NCBI RefSeq assembly: GCF_013408145.1
Contig: NZ_JACBZI010000001.1
Location: 496,001 to 560,000, forward strand
Direction: 5' to 3'
DNA: 64,000 nt
Source: Nocardioides marinus
GTDB taxonomy: Bacteria > Actinomycetota > Actinomycetes > Propionibacteriales > Nocardioidaceae
Part shown: positions 48,666 through 56,979 of the stretch, piece after piece
Numbering within the stretch: the stretch's first letter is position 1
Layout of the letters: every line of letters starts with the position of its first letter
Made by a program: the position numbers and the translations under genes
The notes under the pieces: generated by a model
The model's input: the letters and a program-made list of their open reading frames with translations, nothing else
Database searches by the model: none
What the model was told of the DNA's origin: nothing

Positions 48666-50150
48666 TCACCGTCCGTAGTGCAGCGGGTTGTCGAGGAAGG
48701 AGCCGAGCAGCCGGTTGAAGTGCCAGCGCATCAGCGGGTGGTCGGCGGTGATCTGCTCGGTGGGCTTGACGCTCACCGCCGTGCAGGCGGCCTTGAGGAT
48801 GCCGCGGGTGGAGGGTCGACCCAGGATGTGCCGGCTGAGGTGGTCGACCAGCGGGGCGAACTGCATTGGCAGCTCCGGCACCCAGTCGGTCGGCTGCTGG
48901 TAGTCCACGCCGGTCTTGGGCCACCAGCCCCCGGCCAACGACCAGTGGATGTCCATCGAGGCCAGGGCACGGGCCGGGGTCGCCCACGGCTGGTTGTCCA
49001 GCGGCTGACCGTCGGGCCGCGGCCAGGTCATGGGGGCCAGCCCGATGACGGTCGATTGCCACAGCATCGCGTTGGCGGCGTCCTCGATCCGTTGGGGCGC
49101 CTTCAGGGTCGTGCCGAGCGCCCGGTAGGTCGCCACCAGGTCCTCGGAGGGGTCGCGCAGCTTGACCCCGCGCGAGCCCTTGAACTCCACCGACCGGACC
49201 AGCTCGCGCAGCACCGGGACGATCGCGGTGTCGTGCTGGAGGTAGGTGCGGGCCAGCCGGTCGACCAGCGCCTGCGGCGGGTCGTCGCGGACGAACTTCA
49301 CCGCCAGCTTGCGGGCCAGCCGCTGTGCGGTCTCGGGCCGGTGGGCCAGGTGCACCAGGTAGCGCCGCACCAGGTCCCGGCCGTCGGGGTCGGTGTTGGG
49401 GTCGGAGAAGTCCCCGACCTGCACGGGTCCGGTCCAGTGGTCCTCGGACCGGTACGTCGCAGCCCAGCTGCGCCACACGTCGACCCGGTAGCCGGTGAGG
49501 ATCCGGGCCGAGGCCTTCACGTCGCCCTCGGTGTGGTTCCCGACGCCCACGGTGTGCAGCTCGAGCAGCTCGCGCCCGAGGTTCTCGTTCGGGGCCTTCT
49601 TCGTCGAGACCGCCTGGTCGAGGAAGAGCAGCATCGAGGGGTGCGTGATGGCCTCGACCAGCATCTCGTCGAAGCGGCCCAGCGCGTGGCGGCGGATGAC
49701 GTCGCCGTACGACGCGCGCCAGATGCCCTGCTTGTCGCCGTTGACCGGCACGTGCAGGTGCGCCTCGAAGAACTCCGTCATCCGCTCCAGCACCTGGTGG
49801 GGCGAGATGGTGCGGCGCACCAGCAGTCGGCGCGAGTAGTCGGCCATCACCTCCCACACGGCACGGACCTCGTCCTCCTGGCGCTTCCACAAGGTGGGCG
49901 CGTCCAGGTGCAGGTCGGGCCACCAGTCGCCGATGCGGGCGTCGGCCGCCGGGTCGGCGTACGCCGTGGTCAGCTGCTCCTCGAACCACGCGACGCCACC
50001 GCCGGCCGCCTGCACCTCCCGGACCAGCTCGGGGGTCGTGCCGTAGCTGAACCGGCTCACGACGTGCCGGTCGGCCGCGCCCAGCACAGGAGTGGGTGCG
50101 TACCGGGCGGGACGGTACTTCTTGTTCTGCTTCTTCTTGCGTCGACGCAC
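48666..50150 (-). CDS. DUF1800 family protein
   Basis: 494 residues from the GTG at 50150, favoured by GGAG five bases upstream; an ATG at 50207 would add 19 residues. A Lys/Arg-rich N-terminus (RRRKKKQNKKYRPARY) is followed by HVVSRFSYGTTPELV and helical repeats with ENLGRELLELHTVGVGNHTEGDV, the family signature. DUF1800 proteins occur in operons with DUF1501 proteins and are often linked to surface polysaccharide or cellulose-related functions, but this is not proven. There is no signal peptide of its own; it may ride with the Tat-exported partner. Confidence 0.88.
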   Translation of the reverse strand: MRRRKKKQNKKYRPARYAPTPVLGAADRHVVSRFSYGTTPELVREVQAAGGGVAWFEEQLTTAYADPAADARIGDWWPDLHLDAPTLWKRQEDEVRAVWEVMADYSRRLLVRRTISPHQVLERMTEFFEAHLHVPVNGDKQGIWRASYGDVIRRHALGRFDEMLVEAITHPSMLLFLDQAVSTKKAPNENLGRELLELHTVGVGNHTEGDVKASARILTGYRVDVWRSWAATYRSEDHWTGPVQVGDFSDPNTDPDGRDLVRRYLVHLAHRPETAQRLARKLAVKFVRDDPPQALVDRLARTYLQHDTAIVPVLRELVRSVEFKGSRGVKLRDPSEDLVATYRALGTTLKAPQRIEDAANAMLWQSTVIGLAPMTWPRPDGQPLDNQPWATPARALASMDIHWSLAGGWWPKTGVDYQQPTDWVPELPMQFAPLVDHLSRHILGRPSTRGILKAACTAVSVKPTEQITADHPLMRWHFNRLLGSFLDNPLHYGR

Positions 50151-50489
50151 AGAGGCTCCGCGGCGGGGGTCCGAGGTGGCGGGAGCCCTGGGGGGAGGCG
50201 CTCCCATGGGGGTGAACCGGGGGGATCGGGTGGTGCTGGTGGTGCTCCCGGGCGACGGAAAGCGTCCGGGAACCCCCTGATCGTCTGCAGTGAGGGGAGT
50301 CTGAGGTGTCGAACCGCCATTCCTTTACACCCCTGCCAGGGTTCGACCCGACGGTCGAGCAGGCATAGCCCGAACGGACTAGGTCGCACCGTCCGCACGA
50401 CCCCCCGCGTGGTGCCTGGCGCGGGTCCGGCGCGATCACTAGCGTCGCCAGGGTCAGAGCCCCCTCAGCACCGACCTCCCGGAGGACCC

Positions 50490-51017
50490 GTGTCCGACCA
50501 GTACCCGCCGCCCCCGTCCAGCGACCCCACCGGTCCGGCCGGGTCCGCGCCGCCGCCCCCGCAGTGGGGTGAGACCCCCGGGGCGCCGCCGGCTCCGGCG
50601 TACGCCTCGGCCCCGCCGGTCGCCCCCGGCCAGATGGGCGGACAGATGGGTGCCGGGCCGATCGGCGAGGTGCGCAGCACCGGTGTCGCGGTCCTGCTGT
50701 TCATCGTCACCTTCGGCATCTACGGCTGGTACTACTGGTACAAGGTGCACGAGGAGATGAAGCAGCACTCCGGCCAGGGCATCGGCGGCGCCGTCGCGCT
50801 GATCCTCGCCATCTTCGTGGGCATCGTGATGCCCTACCTCACCTCCGCCGAGGTGGGCGGTCTCTACAAGCGCCGCGGGCAGAAGGAGCCGGTCAGCGGC
50901 ATCACCGGCCTGTGGTACTTCCCCGGCATCTTCATCCTGGTCGGCCCGATCATCTGGTTCGTGAAGACCAACGGCGCGCTCAACGACTACTGGAAGTCGC
51001 TCGGCGCCCAGGGCTGA
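50490..51017 (+). CDS. DUF4234 membrane protein
   Basis: 175 residues from the GTG at 50490, with GGAGG upstream. A Pro/Ala/Gly-rich cytoplasmic lead (1-58) precedes three hydrophobic segments; STGVAVLLFIVTFGIYGWYYWYKVHEEMK is the DUF4234 signature, followed by a second segment (AVALILAIFVGIVMPYL) and a third (GLWYFPGIFILVGPIIWFV). Function unknown. The 280-base gap upstream holds no recognisable gene. A long perfect palindrome follows the stop. Confidence 0.82.
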   Translation: MSDQYPPPPSSDPTGPAGSAPPPPQWGETPGAPPAPAYASAPPVAPGQMGGQMGAGPIGEVRSTGVAVLLFIVTFGIYGWYYWYKVHEEMKQHSGQGIGGAVALILAIFVGIVMPYLTSAEVGGLYKRRGQKEPVSGITGLWYFPGIFILVGPIIWFVKTNGALNDYWKSLGAQG

Positions 51018-51039
51018 GCCCCGCGGAAGCCTGAAGCAG

Positions 51040-51087
51040 AGTCGTGCCCCTCAGCGGGCGCCATGGCGCCCGCTGAGGGGCACGACT
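51040..51087. terminator. Perfect 48-bp palindrome between convergent genes
   Basis: Bases 51040-51087 are perfectly self-complementary, with the centre at GCCATGGC. The left arm includes GTCGTGCCCCTCAGCGGGCG. It lies 22 bases past the DUF4234 stop and 12 bases before the stop of the reverse-strand EthD-like gene. It should act as a bidirectional terminator. Confidence 0.8.
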
Positions 51088-51098
51088 GCGTCCGGGGG

Positions 51099-51812
51099 CT
51101 AGAGGTCCCAGAGGTGGCGGCTGCCGGGGACCAGGTCGAGGTCGCGGTCGGCGCCGATCCGGCTGACGCTGGCCATCAGCTCGGTCATCCGGCGCGAGAG
51201 CTCGGCGTCGTCGCCGCCGCTGCCGTAGAACGCGTGCACGTCGTGCATGCCGGCGGAGGGGAAGAGCTCCTCCACGATGGCGTCGACGTGCGGCGGGTCG
51301 GGGTGGTTGCCCGGCAGCGGTGCCAGGCAGCGGTGCTGGAGGTACGCCGTGGTCGCCTGGGTCCGGATCGCGATCGGCGTGTGCTCGACCAGCCAGCGGT
51401 GCAGCCAGGTCTCCTCGTCCAGCTCGGCCGGCCGGCGCAGCACCGCGGTGTTGGCCAGGACGTCGGCCCGCTCGCCGTCGTAGGTCTCGGCCGGGTCGAC
51501 CCGGCGCCGCTCCTCGACCAGCCAGCCGGCGGTGGTGGCGCCGGGTGCGGTCGATCCGAGGTGGTCGGCCAGGGCGCGGGCGGCCTGCTCCGGGGCCGGG
51601 CCCCACACGCTGACCACGGCGCCGATCGGCTCACCGGTCCCGAAACGCAGGGCCTCGGCGACGTGCTCGTCGTCGAGGTTGACCTGCAGGCGCAGTGCGC
51701 CGGTGGCGGCGAGCACCTCGCGCAGCGCGGGGGAGGACAGCGATGGGCCGAGCCCGTCGCCCCACACGAGGAACATCGCCTTGGGAGTGCCCGCGGGCAG
51801 CCAGATGGTCAC
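51099..51812 (-). CDS. EthD-like/dabb-fold protein, possibly in steroid or lipid metabolism
   Basis: 237 residues from a GTG at 51812. The opening VTIWLPAGTPKAMFLVWGDG and paired ferredoxin-like repeats (ALRLQVNLDDEHVAEALRFG; GMHDVHAFYGSGGDDAELSRRM) suggest two dimeric alpha/beta-barrel domains of the EthD type. Such proteins accompany steroid and aromatic catabolism in actinobacteria. A near-perfect KstR-like operator just upstream agrees with that, but no other catabolic genes are adjacent, so the role is inferred. Confidence 0.6.
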   Translation of the reverse strand: MTIWLPAGTPKAMFLVWGDGLGPSLSSPALREVLAATGALRLQVNLDDEHVAEALRFGTGEPIGAVVSVWGPAPEQAARALADHLGSTAPGATTAGWLVEERRRVDPAETYDGERADVLANTAVLRRPAELDEETWLHRWLVEHTPIAIRTQATTAYLQHRCLAPLPGNHPDPPHVDAIVEELFPSAGMHDVHAFYGSGGDDAELSRRMTELMASVSRIGADRDLDLVPGSRHLWDL

Positions 51813-51825
51813 CCGCGCAGCGTAG

Positions 51826-51839
51826 TAGAACGTGTTCTC
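51826..51839. promoter_or_regulatory. KstR-like operator
   Basis: TAGAACGTGTTCTC fits the TNNAACNNGTTNNA pattern of TetR-family KstR sites at all but the last base. It sits 14 bases upstream of the reverse-strand EthD-like start, where a repressor would block transcription. Confidence 0.45.
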
Positions 51840-51880
51840 GTGTGGCGCGACTCGGTGTGCCCGGCCGGTGGTAGAGGCCG

Positions 51881-52348
51881 TCAGGCGGTGGCAGGCAGGT
51901 CGTCCGGCGGCATCGGCACCACCCGGTCCGCGGTCGCGAGGTGCACCAGGTCGGCGGGGAGACCGCCGCGCCGGCAGGCCGCCAACAGGGCGCCGACGAA
52001 GCGGCGGTCCTCGGCGTCGACGGGGTGGGTGCCCGGGCGGGAGCGCAGCAGGGCCACCCGCCCGTCGGGTGCCACGTCGTCGAGCAGGTCGCGCAGCATC
52101 GCGACCATCGAGTCGAGCTGGTCGGGCTCGGGGAGGTCCACCCAGTGCTCGATCTCGAGCACGCCGGCCATCGGGTGGTCGTGCTCGTCGATGAGCATCA
52201 GCCACACGCTGTGGCCGCGGTGCGCGTCGTGCGGCCCGACGAGGTGGCGCCAGGCCCGAAGCAGGGAGACCTGGTCGTCGAGGACGAGCCGGTCGGGGTC
52301 GGCGGCGGGGTCGCAGTCGGGGTGGTCAGGGAGGTCCGAGATGTCCAT
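51881..52348 (-). CDS. Conserved actinobacterial protein of unknown function
   Basis: 155 residues from the ATG at 52348. Asp/Pro-rich N-terminus (MDISDLPDHPDCDPAADPDR), then an alpha/beta domain with HSVWLMLIDEHDHPMAGVLEIEH, LDSMVAMLRDLLDDV and GRVALLRSRPG. The pattern is like small nucleotidyltransferase- or RadC-unlike DUF proteins that recur in Nocardioidaceae; no catalytic motif is obvious. Between it and the EthD-like start are 68 bases holding the operator. Confidence 0.6.
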   Translation of the reverse strand: MDISDLPDHPDCDPAADPDRLVLDDQVSLLRAWRHLVGPHDAHRGHSVWLMLIDEHDHPMAGVLEIEHWVDLPEPDQLDSMVAMLRDLLDDVAPDGRVALLRSRPGTHPVDAEDRRFVGALLAACRRGGLPADLVHLATADRVVPMPPDDLPATA

Positions 52349-52453
52349 AACCCCAGGCTGCCCCGATCCGAGACCGGCCGTCGGTGCTCCTCCACAGGCG
52401 CCGCTCGTCCGGTCATCTGTGGACGATGGGCGGGCTGGGGTGACCTGGACGAC

Positions 52454-53650
52454 TCACCCCACCGAGCGGTAGACCTCGACGGTGCGCTCGGCGATCGCCG
52501 GCCAGCCGAAGGACTCGATGGCGCGCTCACGACCCGCGCGGCCCATCGCGGCGGCCGCGTCGGGGTCGGAGACGACACGGAGCATGGCCTCGGCGAAGTC
52601 CGCGACGTACTGCTCGGGGTCCAGCGGGGTGCCGGTGCCGTCGGTGGCCTGCTCGATGGGGACCAGCACACCGGTCGACCCGGGCACCACGACCTCGGGG
52701 ATGCCGCCGGTGGCCGTGGCGACGACGGCGGTCTCGCAGGCCATCGCCTCGAGGTTGACGATGCCGAGCGGCTCGTAGACCGAGGGGCAGGCGAAGACCG
52801 TCGCCTGGGTCAGCAGTGCGATCACCTCCGCACGCGGCAGCATCTCGGGGATCCACACGACCCCGCCCGCGTCGCCGCGGGACTCACGCAGCCCGGCGAC
52901 CAGTCCCTCCACCTCGGCGAGGATCTCCGGGGTGTCCGGGGCGCCGGCGCACAGCACCACCTGCACCTCCGGCGGCAGCGCCGCGCACGCGCGCAGGAAG
53001 AGCGGCAGCCCCTTCTGCCGGGTGATCCGCCCGACGAACACCACCGACGGTCGGTCCGGGTCGACGCCCAGACGGCGGCAGGCGTCCTCGTCGGGGCGCG
53101 GCGCCCACAGTGAGGTGTCGATGCCGTTGTGCACCGTGTGCACCCGCGCCGGGTCGACCGCGGGGTAGGAGCGCAGCACGTCCTCGCGCATCGCCGCCGA
53201 CACCGCGATCACCGCGGCGGCCGACTCGTAGGCGGTGCGCTCCACCCACGAGGAGAGCCGATATCCGCCGCCGAGCTGCTCGGCCTTCCACGGTCGCAGC
53301 GGCTCGAGGCTGTGCGCGGTCACCACGTGCGGCACGTCGTGCAGCAGCCCCGCGAGGTGGCCGGCGTGGTTGGCGTACCAGGTGTGGCTGTGCACCAGGT
53401 CGGTCCCCGCGCACGCGTCGGCCATCGCCAGGTCGACCCCCATCGTGCGCAGCGCCGGGTTGGCCGCGGACAGCTCCGCGAGGTCGGCGTACGACGACGT
53501 CAGCTGCTCCGAGCGCTCCGCGCCGAACGCGTGCACGTGGGTCTCGAGGTCGTCGCGGTCGCGCAGCGCGCGGACCAGCTCGGCCACGTGGACCCCGGCC
53601 CCTCCGTAGATCTCCGGCGGGTACTCCTTGCTCAGCACGTCGACTCGCAC
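52454..53650 (-). CDS. glgM: Glycosyltransferase family 4, glycogen synthase/maltose-1-phosphate synthase (GlgM/GlgA)
   Basis: 398 residues. The GT-B fold is shown by [25 protein letters not shown] at the N-terminus, [16 protein letters not shown] in the middle and [22 protein letters not shown] (E-x7-E) toward the end. In mycobacteria the divergently encoded orthologue beside glgC (Rv1212c) uses ADP-glucose and glucose-1-phosphate to make alpha-maltose-1-phosphate; older annotation calls it glgA. Its start is 57 bases from the divergent glgC ATG, the same arrangement, so both probably share one promoter region. Confidence 0.9.
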   Translation of the reverse strand: MRVDVLSKEYPPEIYGGAGVHVAELVRALRDRDDLETHVHAFGAERSEQLTSSYADLAELSAANPALRTMGVDLAMADACAGTDLVHSHTWYANHAGHLAGLLHDVPHVVTAHSLEPLRPWKAEQLGGGYRLSSWVERTAYESAAAVIAVSAAMREDVLRSYPAVDPARVHTVHNGIDTSLWAPRPDEDACRRLGVDPDRPSVVFVGRITRQKGLPLFLRACAALPPEVQVVLCAGAPDTPEILAEVEGLVAGLRESRGDAGGVVWIPEMLPRAEVIALLTQATVFACPSVYEPLGIVNLEAMACETAVVATATGGIPEVVVPGSTGVLVPIEQATDGTGTPLDPEQYVADFAEAMLRVVSDPDAAAAMGRAGRERAIESFGWPAIAERTVEVYRSVG

Positions 53651-53707
53651 ACCGCGAACCTACTCGCCACCTCCCGACCCTGGGGAGATGTGGTTACCGT
53701 GAGCCTC

Positions 53708-54964
53708 ATGAGTGCCAGCGCCGGCCGCAAGAAGGTCCTCGCCATCGTCCTGGCGGGCGGTGAGGGCAAGCGGTTGATGCCGCTGACCGCGGACCGGGCC
53801 AAACCCGCGGTGCCGTTCGCGGGGATCTACCGCCTCATCGACTTCGCGCTGTCCAACGTCGTGAACTCCGGCTACCTCAAGGTGGTCGTGCTGACGCAGT
53901 ACAAGTCGCACAGCCTGGACCGCCACGTCACCCAGACCTGGCGGATGTCGAACCTGCTGGGCAACTACGTCGCCCCGGTGCCGGCCCAGCAGCGCGTCGG
54001 CAAGCACTGGTACCTCGGGTCCGCCGACGCGATCTACCAGTCGCTGAACCTCATCCGCGACGAGAAGCCCGACATCGTGGTGGTGGTCGGTGCCGACCAC
54101 GTCTACCGGATGGACTTCGCGCAGATGGTCGACCAGCACGTGGAGTCCGGCGCGGCCTGCACGGTCGCGGCGATCCGCCAGCCGATCGGGCTCGCCGACC
54201 AGTTCGGCGTCATCGACGTCCAGCCCGACGAGCCGTCGCGGATCCGGGAGTTCCTCGAGAAGCCCACCGACCCGGTCGGGCTGCCCGACAGCCCCGGGGA
54301 GGTGCTGGCCTCGATGGGCAACTACGTCTTCGACGCCGACGCCCTGGTCGAGGCGGTCACCCGCGACTCCTCCACGACCGGCTCCAAGCACGACATGGGC
54401 GGTGACATCGTCCCGGCGTTCGTGCGCCGCTCGCAGGCCGGCGTCTACGACTACAAGGACAACGTCGTGCCCGGTGCCACCGCACGCGACGCCGGCTACT
54501 GGCGCGACGTCGGGACGCTCGGCTCCTACTACGCCGCCCACATGGACGTCGTGTCGCCGATGCCGATCTTCAACCTCTACAACACCGAGTGGCCGGTCTA
54601 CACCTCCTACGGCCCGCAGCCGCCGGTGAAGCTGGTGCAGGGCGCGCGCGGCTCGGCCGCGGTCACCGACGAGGCCGTGCTCTCCCCGGGGGTGGTGGTC
54701 TCGGGCGGGTCGGTCACCCGCTCGGTGCTCTCCCCGGACGTCCGGGTCGAGGACGGTGCCGACGTCACGGGCTCGGTGCTGCTCAACGGCGTCACCGTCG
54801 GTGCCGGCGCGGTCGTGCGCAACACCATCCTGGACAAGAACGTCGTCGTCCCGCCGGGCGCCAGCATCGGCGTGGACCCCCAGGCCGACCGCGCCCGTGG
54901 CTTCCTGGTCACCGACGGCCTGACGGTGCTCGGCAAGGACCAGCCCTTCCCCGCCGACGCGTGA
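53708..54964 (+). CDS. glgC: Glucose-1-phosphate adenylyltransferase
   Basis: 418 residues from the ATG at 53708; the GTG at 53699 would add three. It makes ADP-glucose for alpha-glucan synthesis. Motifs: [13 protein letters not shown] (nucleotide binding), [21 protein letters not shown] (allosteric site and start of the core), [30 protein letters not shown], and left-handed beta-helix repeats in the C-terminal quarter. Divergent from glgM. Its stop overlaps the GTG of the Mug-like gene by four bases, which links glycogen synthesis and a repair gene only through transcription. Confidence 0.96.
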   Translation: MSASAGRKKVLAIVLAGGEGKRLMPLTADRAKPAVPFAGIYRLIDFALSNVVNSGYLKVVVLTQYKSHSLDRHVTQTWRMSNLLGNYVAPVPAQQRVGKHWYLGSADAIYQSLNLIRDEKPDIVVVVGADHVYRMDFAQMVDQHVESGAACTVAAIRQPIGLADQFGVIDVQPDEPSRIREFLEKPTDPVGLPDSPGEVLASMGNYVFDADALVEAVTRDSSTTGSKHDMGGDIVPAFVRRSQAGVYDYKDNVVPGATARDAGYWRDVGTLGSYYAAHMDVVSPMPIFNLYNTEWPVYTSYGPQPPVKLVQGARGSAAVTDEAVLSPGVVVSGGSVTRSVLSPDVRVEDGADVTGSVLLNGVTVGAGAVVRNTILDKNVVVPPGASIGVDPQADRARGFLVTDGLTVLGKDQPFPADA

Positions 54965-55542
54965 GCCGCTCCTTCAGCCGGGCCGAGCTGGAGTCCTTCC
55001 GCGACGCGGAGGTGCCCGACCTGCTCGGCGGCCCCGAGGACCCGCCGGTGCGGCTGCTCTTCGTCGGGATCAACCCCGGCCTGTGGACCGCCGCCACGCA
55101 GACCCACTTCGCCCACCCGGGCAACCGGTTCTACCCCGCGCTGCTGCGCGGAGGCGTGATCACCGAGCCGGTCGACGCCGCTGCCGGCATGAGCGAGGAG
55201 GACCGGGGCCGCTTCCGCGCCCGCGGCATCGGCATCACCAACCTCGTGCGCCGGGCCACCGCCAAGGCCTCCGAGCTCTCCACCGACGAGCTGCGTGCCG
55301 GGGGAGCCGAGCTGGTGGCGCTGGTCGAGCGGGTGCGCCCCCGCGTGGTGGCGGTCGCCGGCATCACCGCCTACCGCCAGGCCTTCGCGCTGCCGAAGGC
55401 CGTGCCCGGGAGGCAGCCGGAGCCGATCGGACCCGCCGAGCTGTGGGTCGTGCCGAACCCCAGCGGCCTCAACGCCCACGAGACGGTGGAGAGCCTCGCG
55501 TCGGCGTACGCCGAGGTCGGCCGCGCCGCCGGTCTGCTCTGA
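54961..55542 (+). CDS. Mismatch-specific uracil-DNA glycosylase (Mug/TDG-type)
   Basis: 193 residues from a GTG that overlaps the glgC stop. UDG-fold motifs: motif 1 [11 protein letters not shown] with the active-site Asn of the Mug branch, and motif 2 [12 protein letters not shown]. The region [16 protein letters not shown] matches the family insertion. It removes U or T from G mismatches. Together with the Vsr protein of the island it would add a second path against deaminated cytosines. Confidence 0.9.
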   Translation: MSRSFSRAELESFRDAEVPDLLGGPEDPPVRLLFVGINPGLWTAATQTHFAHPGNRFYPALLRGGVITEPVDAAAGMSEEDRGRFRARGIGITNLVRRATAKASELSTDELRAGGAELVALVERVRPRVVAVAGITAYRQAFALPKAVPGRQPEPIGPAELWVVPNPSGLNAHETVESLASAYAEVGRAAGLL

Positions 55543-55562
55543 CCCCCTCTGGGGCCGGGCGC

Positions 55563-56819
55563 TCAGTCCCGTCGCACGACCAGCGCGTTGGCGACGTTGC
55601 GCAGCACGGAGTCGGAGGGGTCGTTGAGGACCCTGAGCACGCCGCGCTTCCCGCCGACCATCGTGGTGGAGCCGCCGCCGTCGAGGTTGAGCGCCTCGTC
55701 GGCGCCGAGGTCCTGCATCATCCGGGCCAGCTCGACCATGGTGTGGCCGCGGCTGTCGTCGGAGCGGCCGTCCACGGTCAGCAGGAGGACCTCGTGGGTG
55801 TCGCGGTCGATGCCCACCGCGGTGCGCGGGTGCATCTCGGAGTCGTCGACGACCTGCACCACGCCGTCGTCGATGAGCAGCTTGGAGCCGGTGAGGACCA
55901 GCCGCGGGCGACCGCGCAGCCACCACGTCACGTCGGCCTCGCCGCGCCCCAGCTTGCGCAGCTGCTTGGCGCCCTCGCCGCGGCCGATGAGCACCAGGCC
56001 GCGGATCTTGCGGCCGGGCTTGAGCTTGCCGCGGTTGGCGACGACCTTGCCGCCGCTGACCTCGACCATGCGGACGTCCTGCTGCTGGCCCTGGGTGACC
56101 TCGTAGCCGGGGGTGCGGCCCCAGCGCGAGGTGTAGATCCCGATCCCGCCCGGCAGCACGAAGTGGCTGTTGATGTTGGTGACGTCCGCGCTCGGGCGCT
56201 GCTTGATGCGTCCCTCGAAGTCGATCTCGCCGAACTGCGGACGCCCCTTCCTCGTCAGGTAGAACGCCTGGTTCCACCCGGTCTCGCGGGCGTTGAGCAG
56301 GCCGCGGCGCGGTGAGGCCGTCACGCCCAGGGGCGCCCCCGTGCGACCGATGTCGTAGAAGTCGCCGTTGACCGCGGCCACCGCCCCCGCGTCGCGGGCC
56401 ATCGTGAGGACGTCCTCCACCGCGGCCACCTTGCCGGGGTTGACCACGTCGAGGCGCAGGTCGTCGCGGTCGAGGTCGACCGCGAGCAGGTGGGCCACGA
56501 CGGGTCCGCGGGCGTCGGTCTCGGTCCAGGTCGTGTAGACCACGCCGGGCCCGAGCCGCCGCTGGGTCGTCGAGGAGCGCTGGGCCGGCAGGGCCCGCCG
56601 CGCTGCGACGTACGGCGCCGGCTGACCGACCACGCCGTCGGAGCTGTGCCAGGTCGGCTCGGCGGGACCGAGGTCGACGACCTGGTCGGCGGGGCTCTCG
56701 GCGCGCCGCTCGGGGGTGCGGTCCGCGCTCGAGGTCTCGGACAGGGCGGGAGCCGCGGCCGCGGGCGCGACGACGGCGCCGCTCAGCACGAGGGCAGCGA
56801 GGAGGGACCGAGAGCGCAC
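55563..56819 (-). CDS. Secreted phosphodiester glycosidase family protein (NAGPA/DUF2233)
   Basis: 418 residues from a GTG at 56819. An N-terminal signal peptide (SLLAALVLSGAVVAPAAAAP) is followed by a Ser/Ala-rich spacer and the NAGPA-type domain: VAAVNGDFYDIGRTGAPLGV, HPRTAVGIDRDTHEVLLLTVDGR and the hallmark LNLDGGGSTTM near the C-terminus. Members cleave N-acetylglucosamine or other sugars from phosphodiesters or the cell wall; substrate here is unknown. It follows a pair of related hairpins on the same strand. Confidence 0.87.
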   Translation of the reverse strand: MRSRSLLAALVLSGAVVAPAAAAPALSETSSADRTPERRAESPADQVVDLGPAEPTWHSSDGVVGQPAPYVAARRALPAQRSSTTQRRLGPGVVYTTWTETDARGPVVAHLLAVDLDRDDLRLDVVNPGKVAAVEDVLTMARDAGAVAAVNGDFYDIGRTGAPLGVTASPRRGLLNARETGWNQAFYLTRKGRPQFGEIDFEGRIKQRPSADVTNINSHFVLPGGIGIYTSRWGRTPGYEVTQGQQQDVRMVEVSGGKVVANRGKLKPGRKIRGLVLIGRGEGAKQLRKLGRGEADVTWWLRGRPRLVLTGSKLLIDDGVVQVVDDSEMHPRTAVGIDRDTHEVLLLTVDGRSDDSRGHTMVELARMMQDLGADEALNLDGGGSTTMVGGKRGVLRVLNDPSDSVLRNVANALVVRRD

Positions 56820-56871
56820 CGCTCGATGTTAAAGGAGTGACTGGTGTGACGGAAGGGCTGGCGGACGGGGT

Positions 56872-56967
56872 GTGAGGTCCATCGGGTGGCCGATGAGGCT
56901 CACGGCTCCCCCGACGCAGGTGCATCGGCGGGCCGTGAGGTTCATCGGGGCGCCGATGAACCTCACG
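56872..56967. terminator. Two related hairpins
   Basis: The second is a clean 15-bp stem (56934-56948 with 56953-56967; arm CGTGAGGTTCATCGG) 13 bases downstream of the reverse-strand hydrolase stop. The first (56872-56903) is an imperfect version with similar sequence (GTGAGGTCCATCGG and CCGATGAGGCTCAC). They probably end the hydrolase transcript; the duplicate may be a decayed copy. Confidence 0.65.
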
Positions 56968-56979
56968 CAGCCGGCCGAC

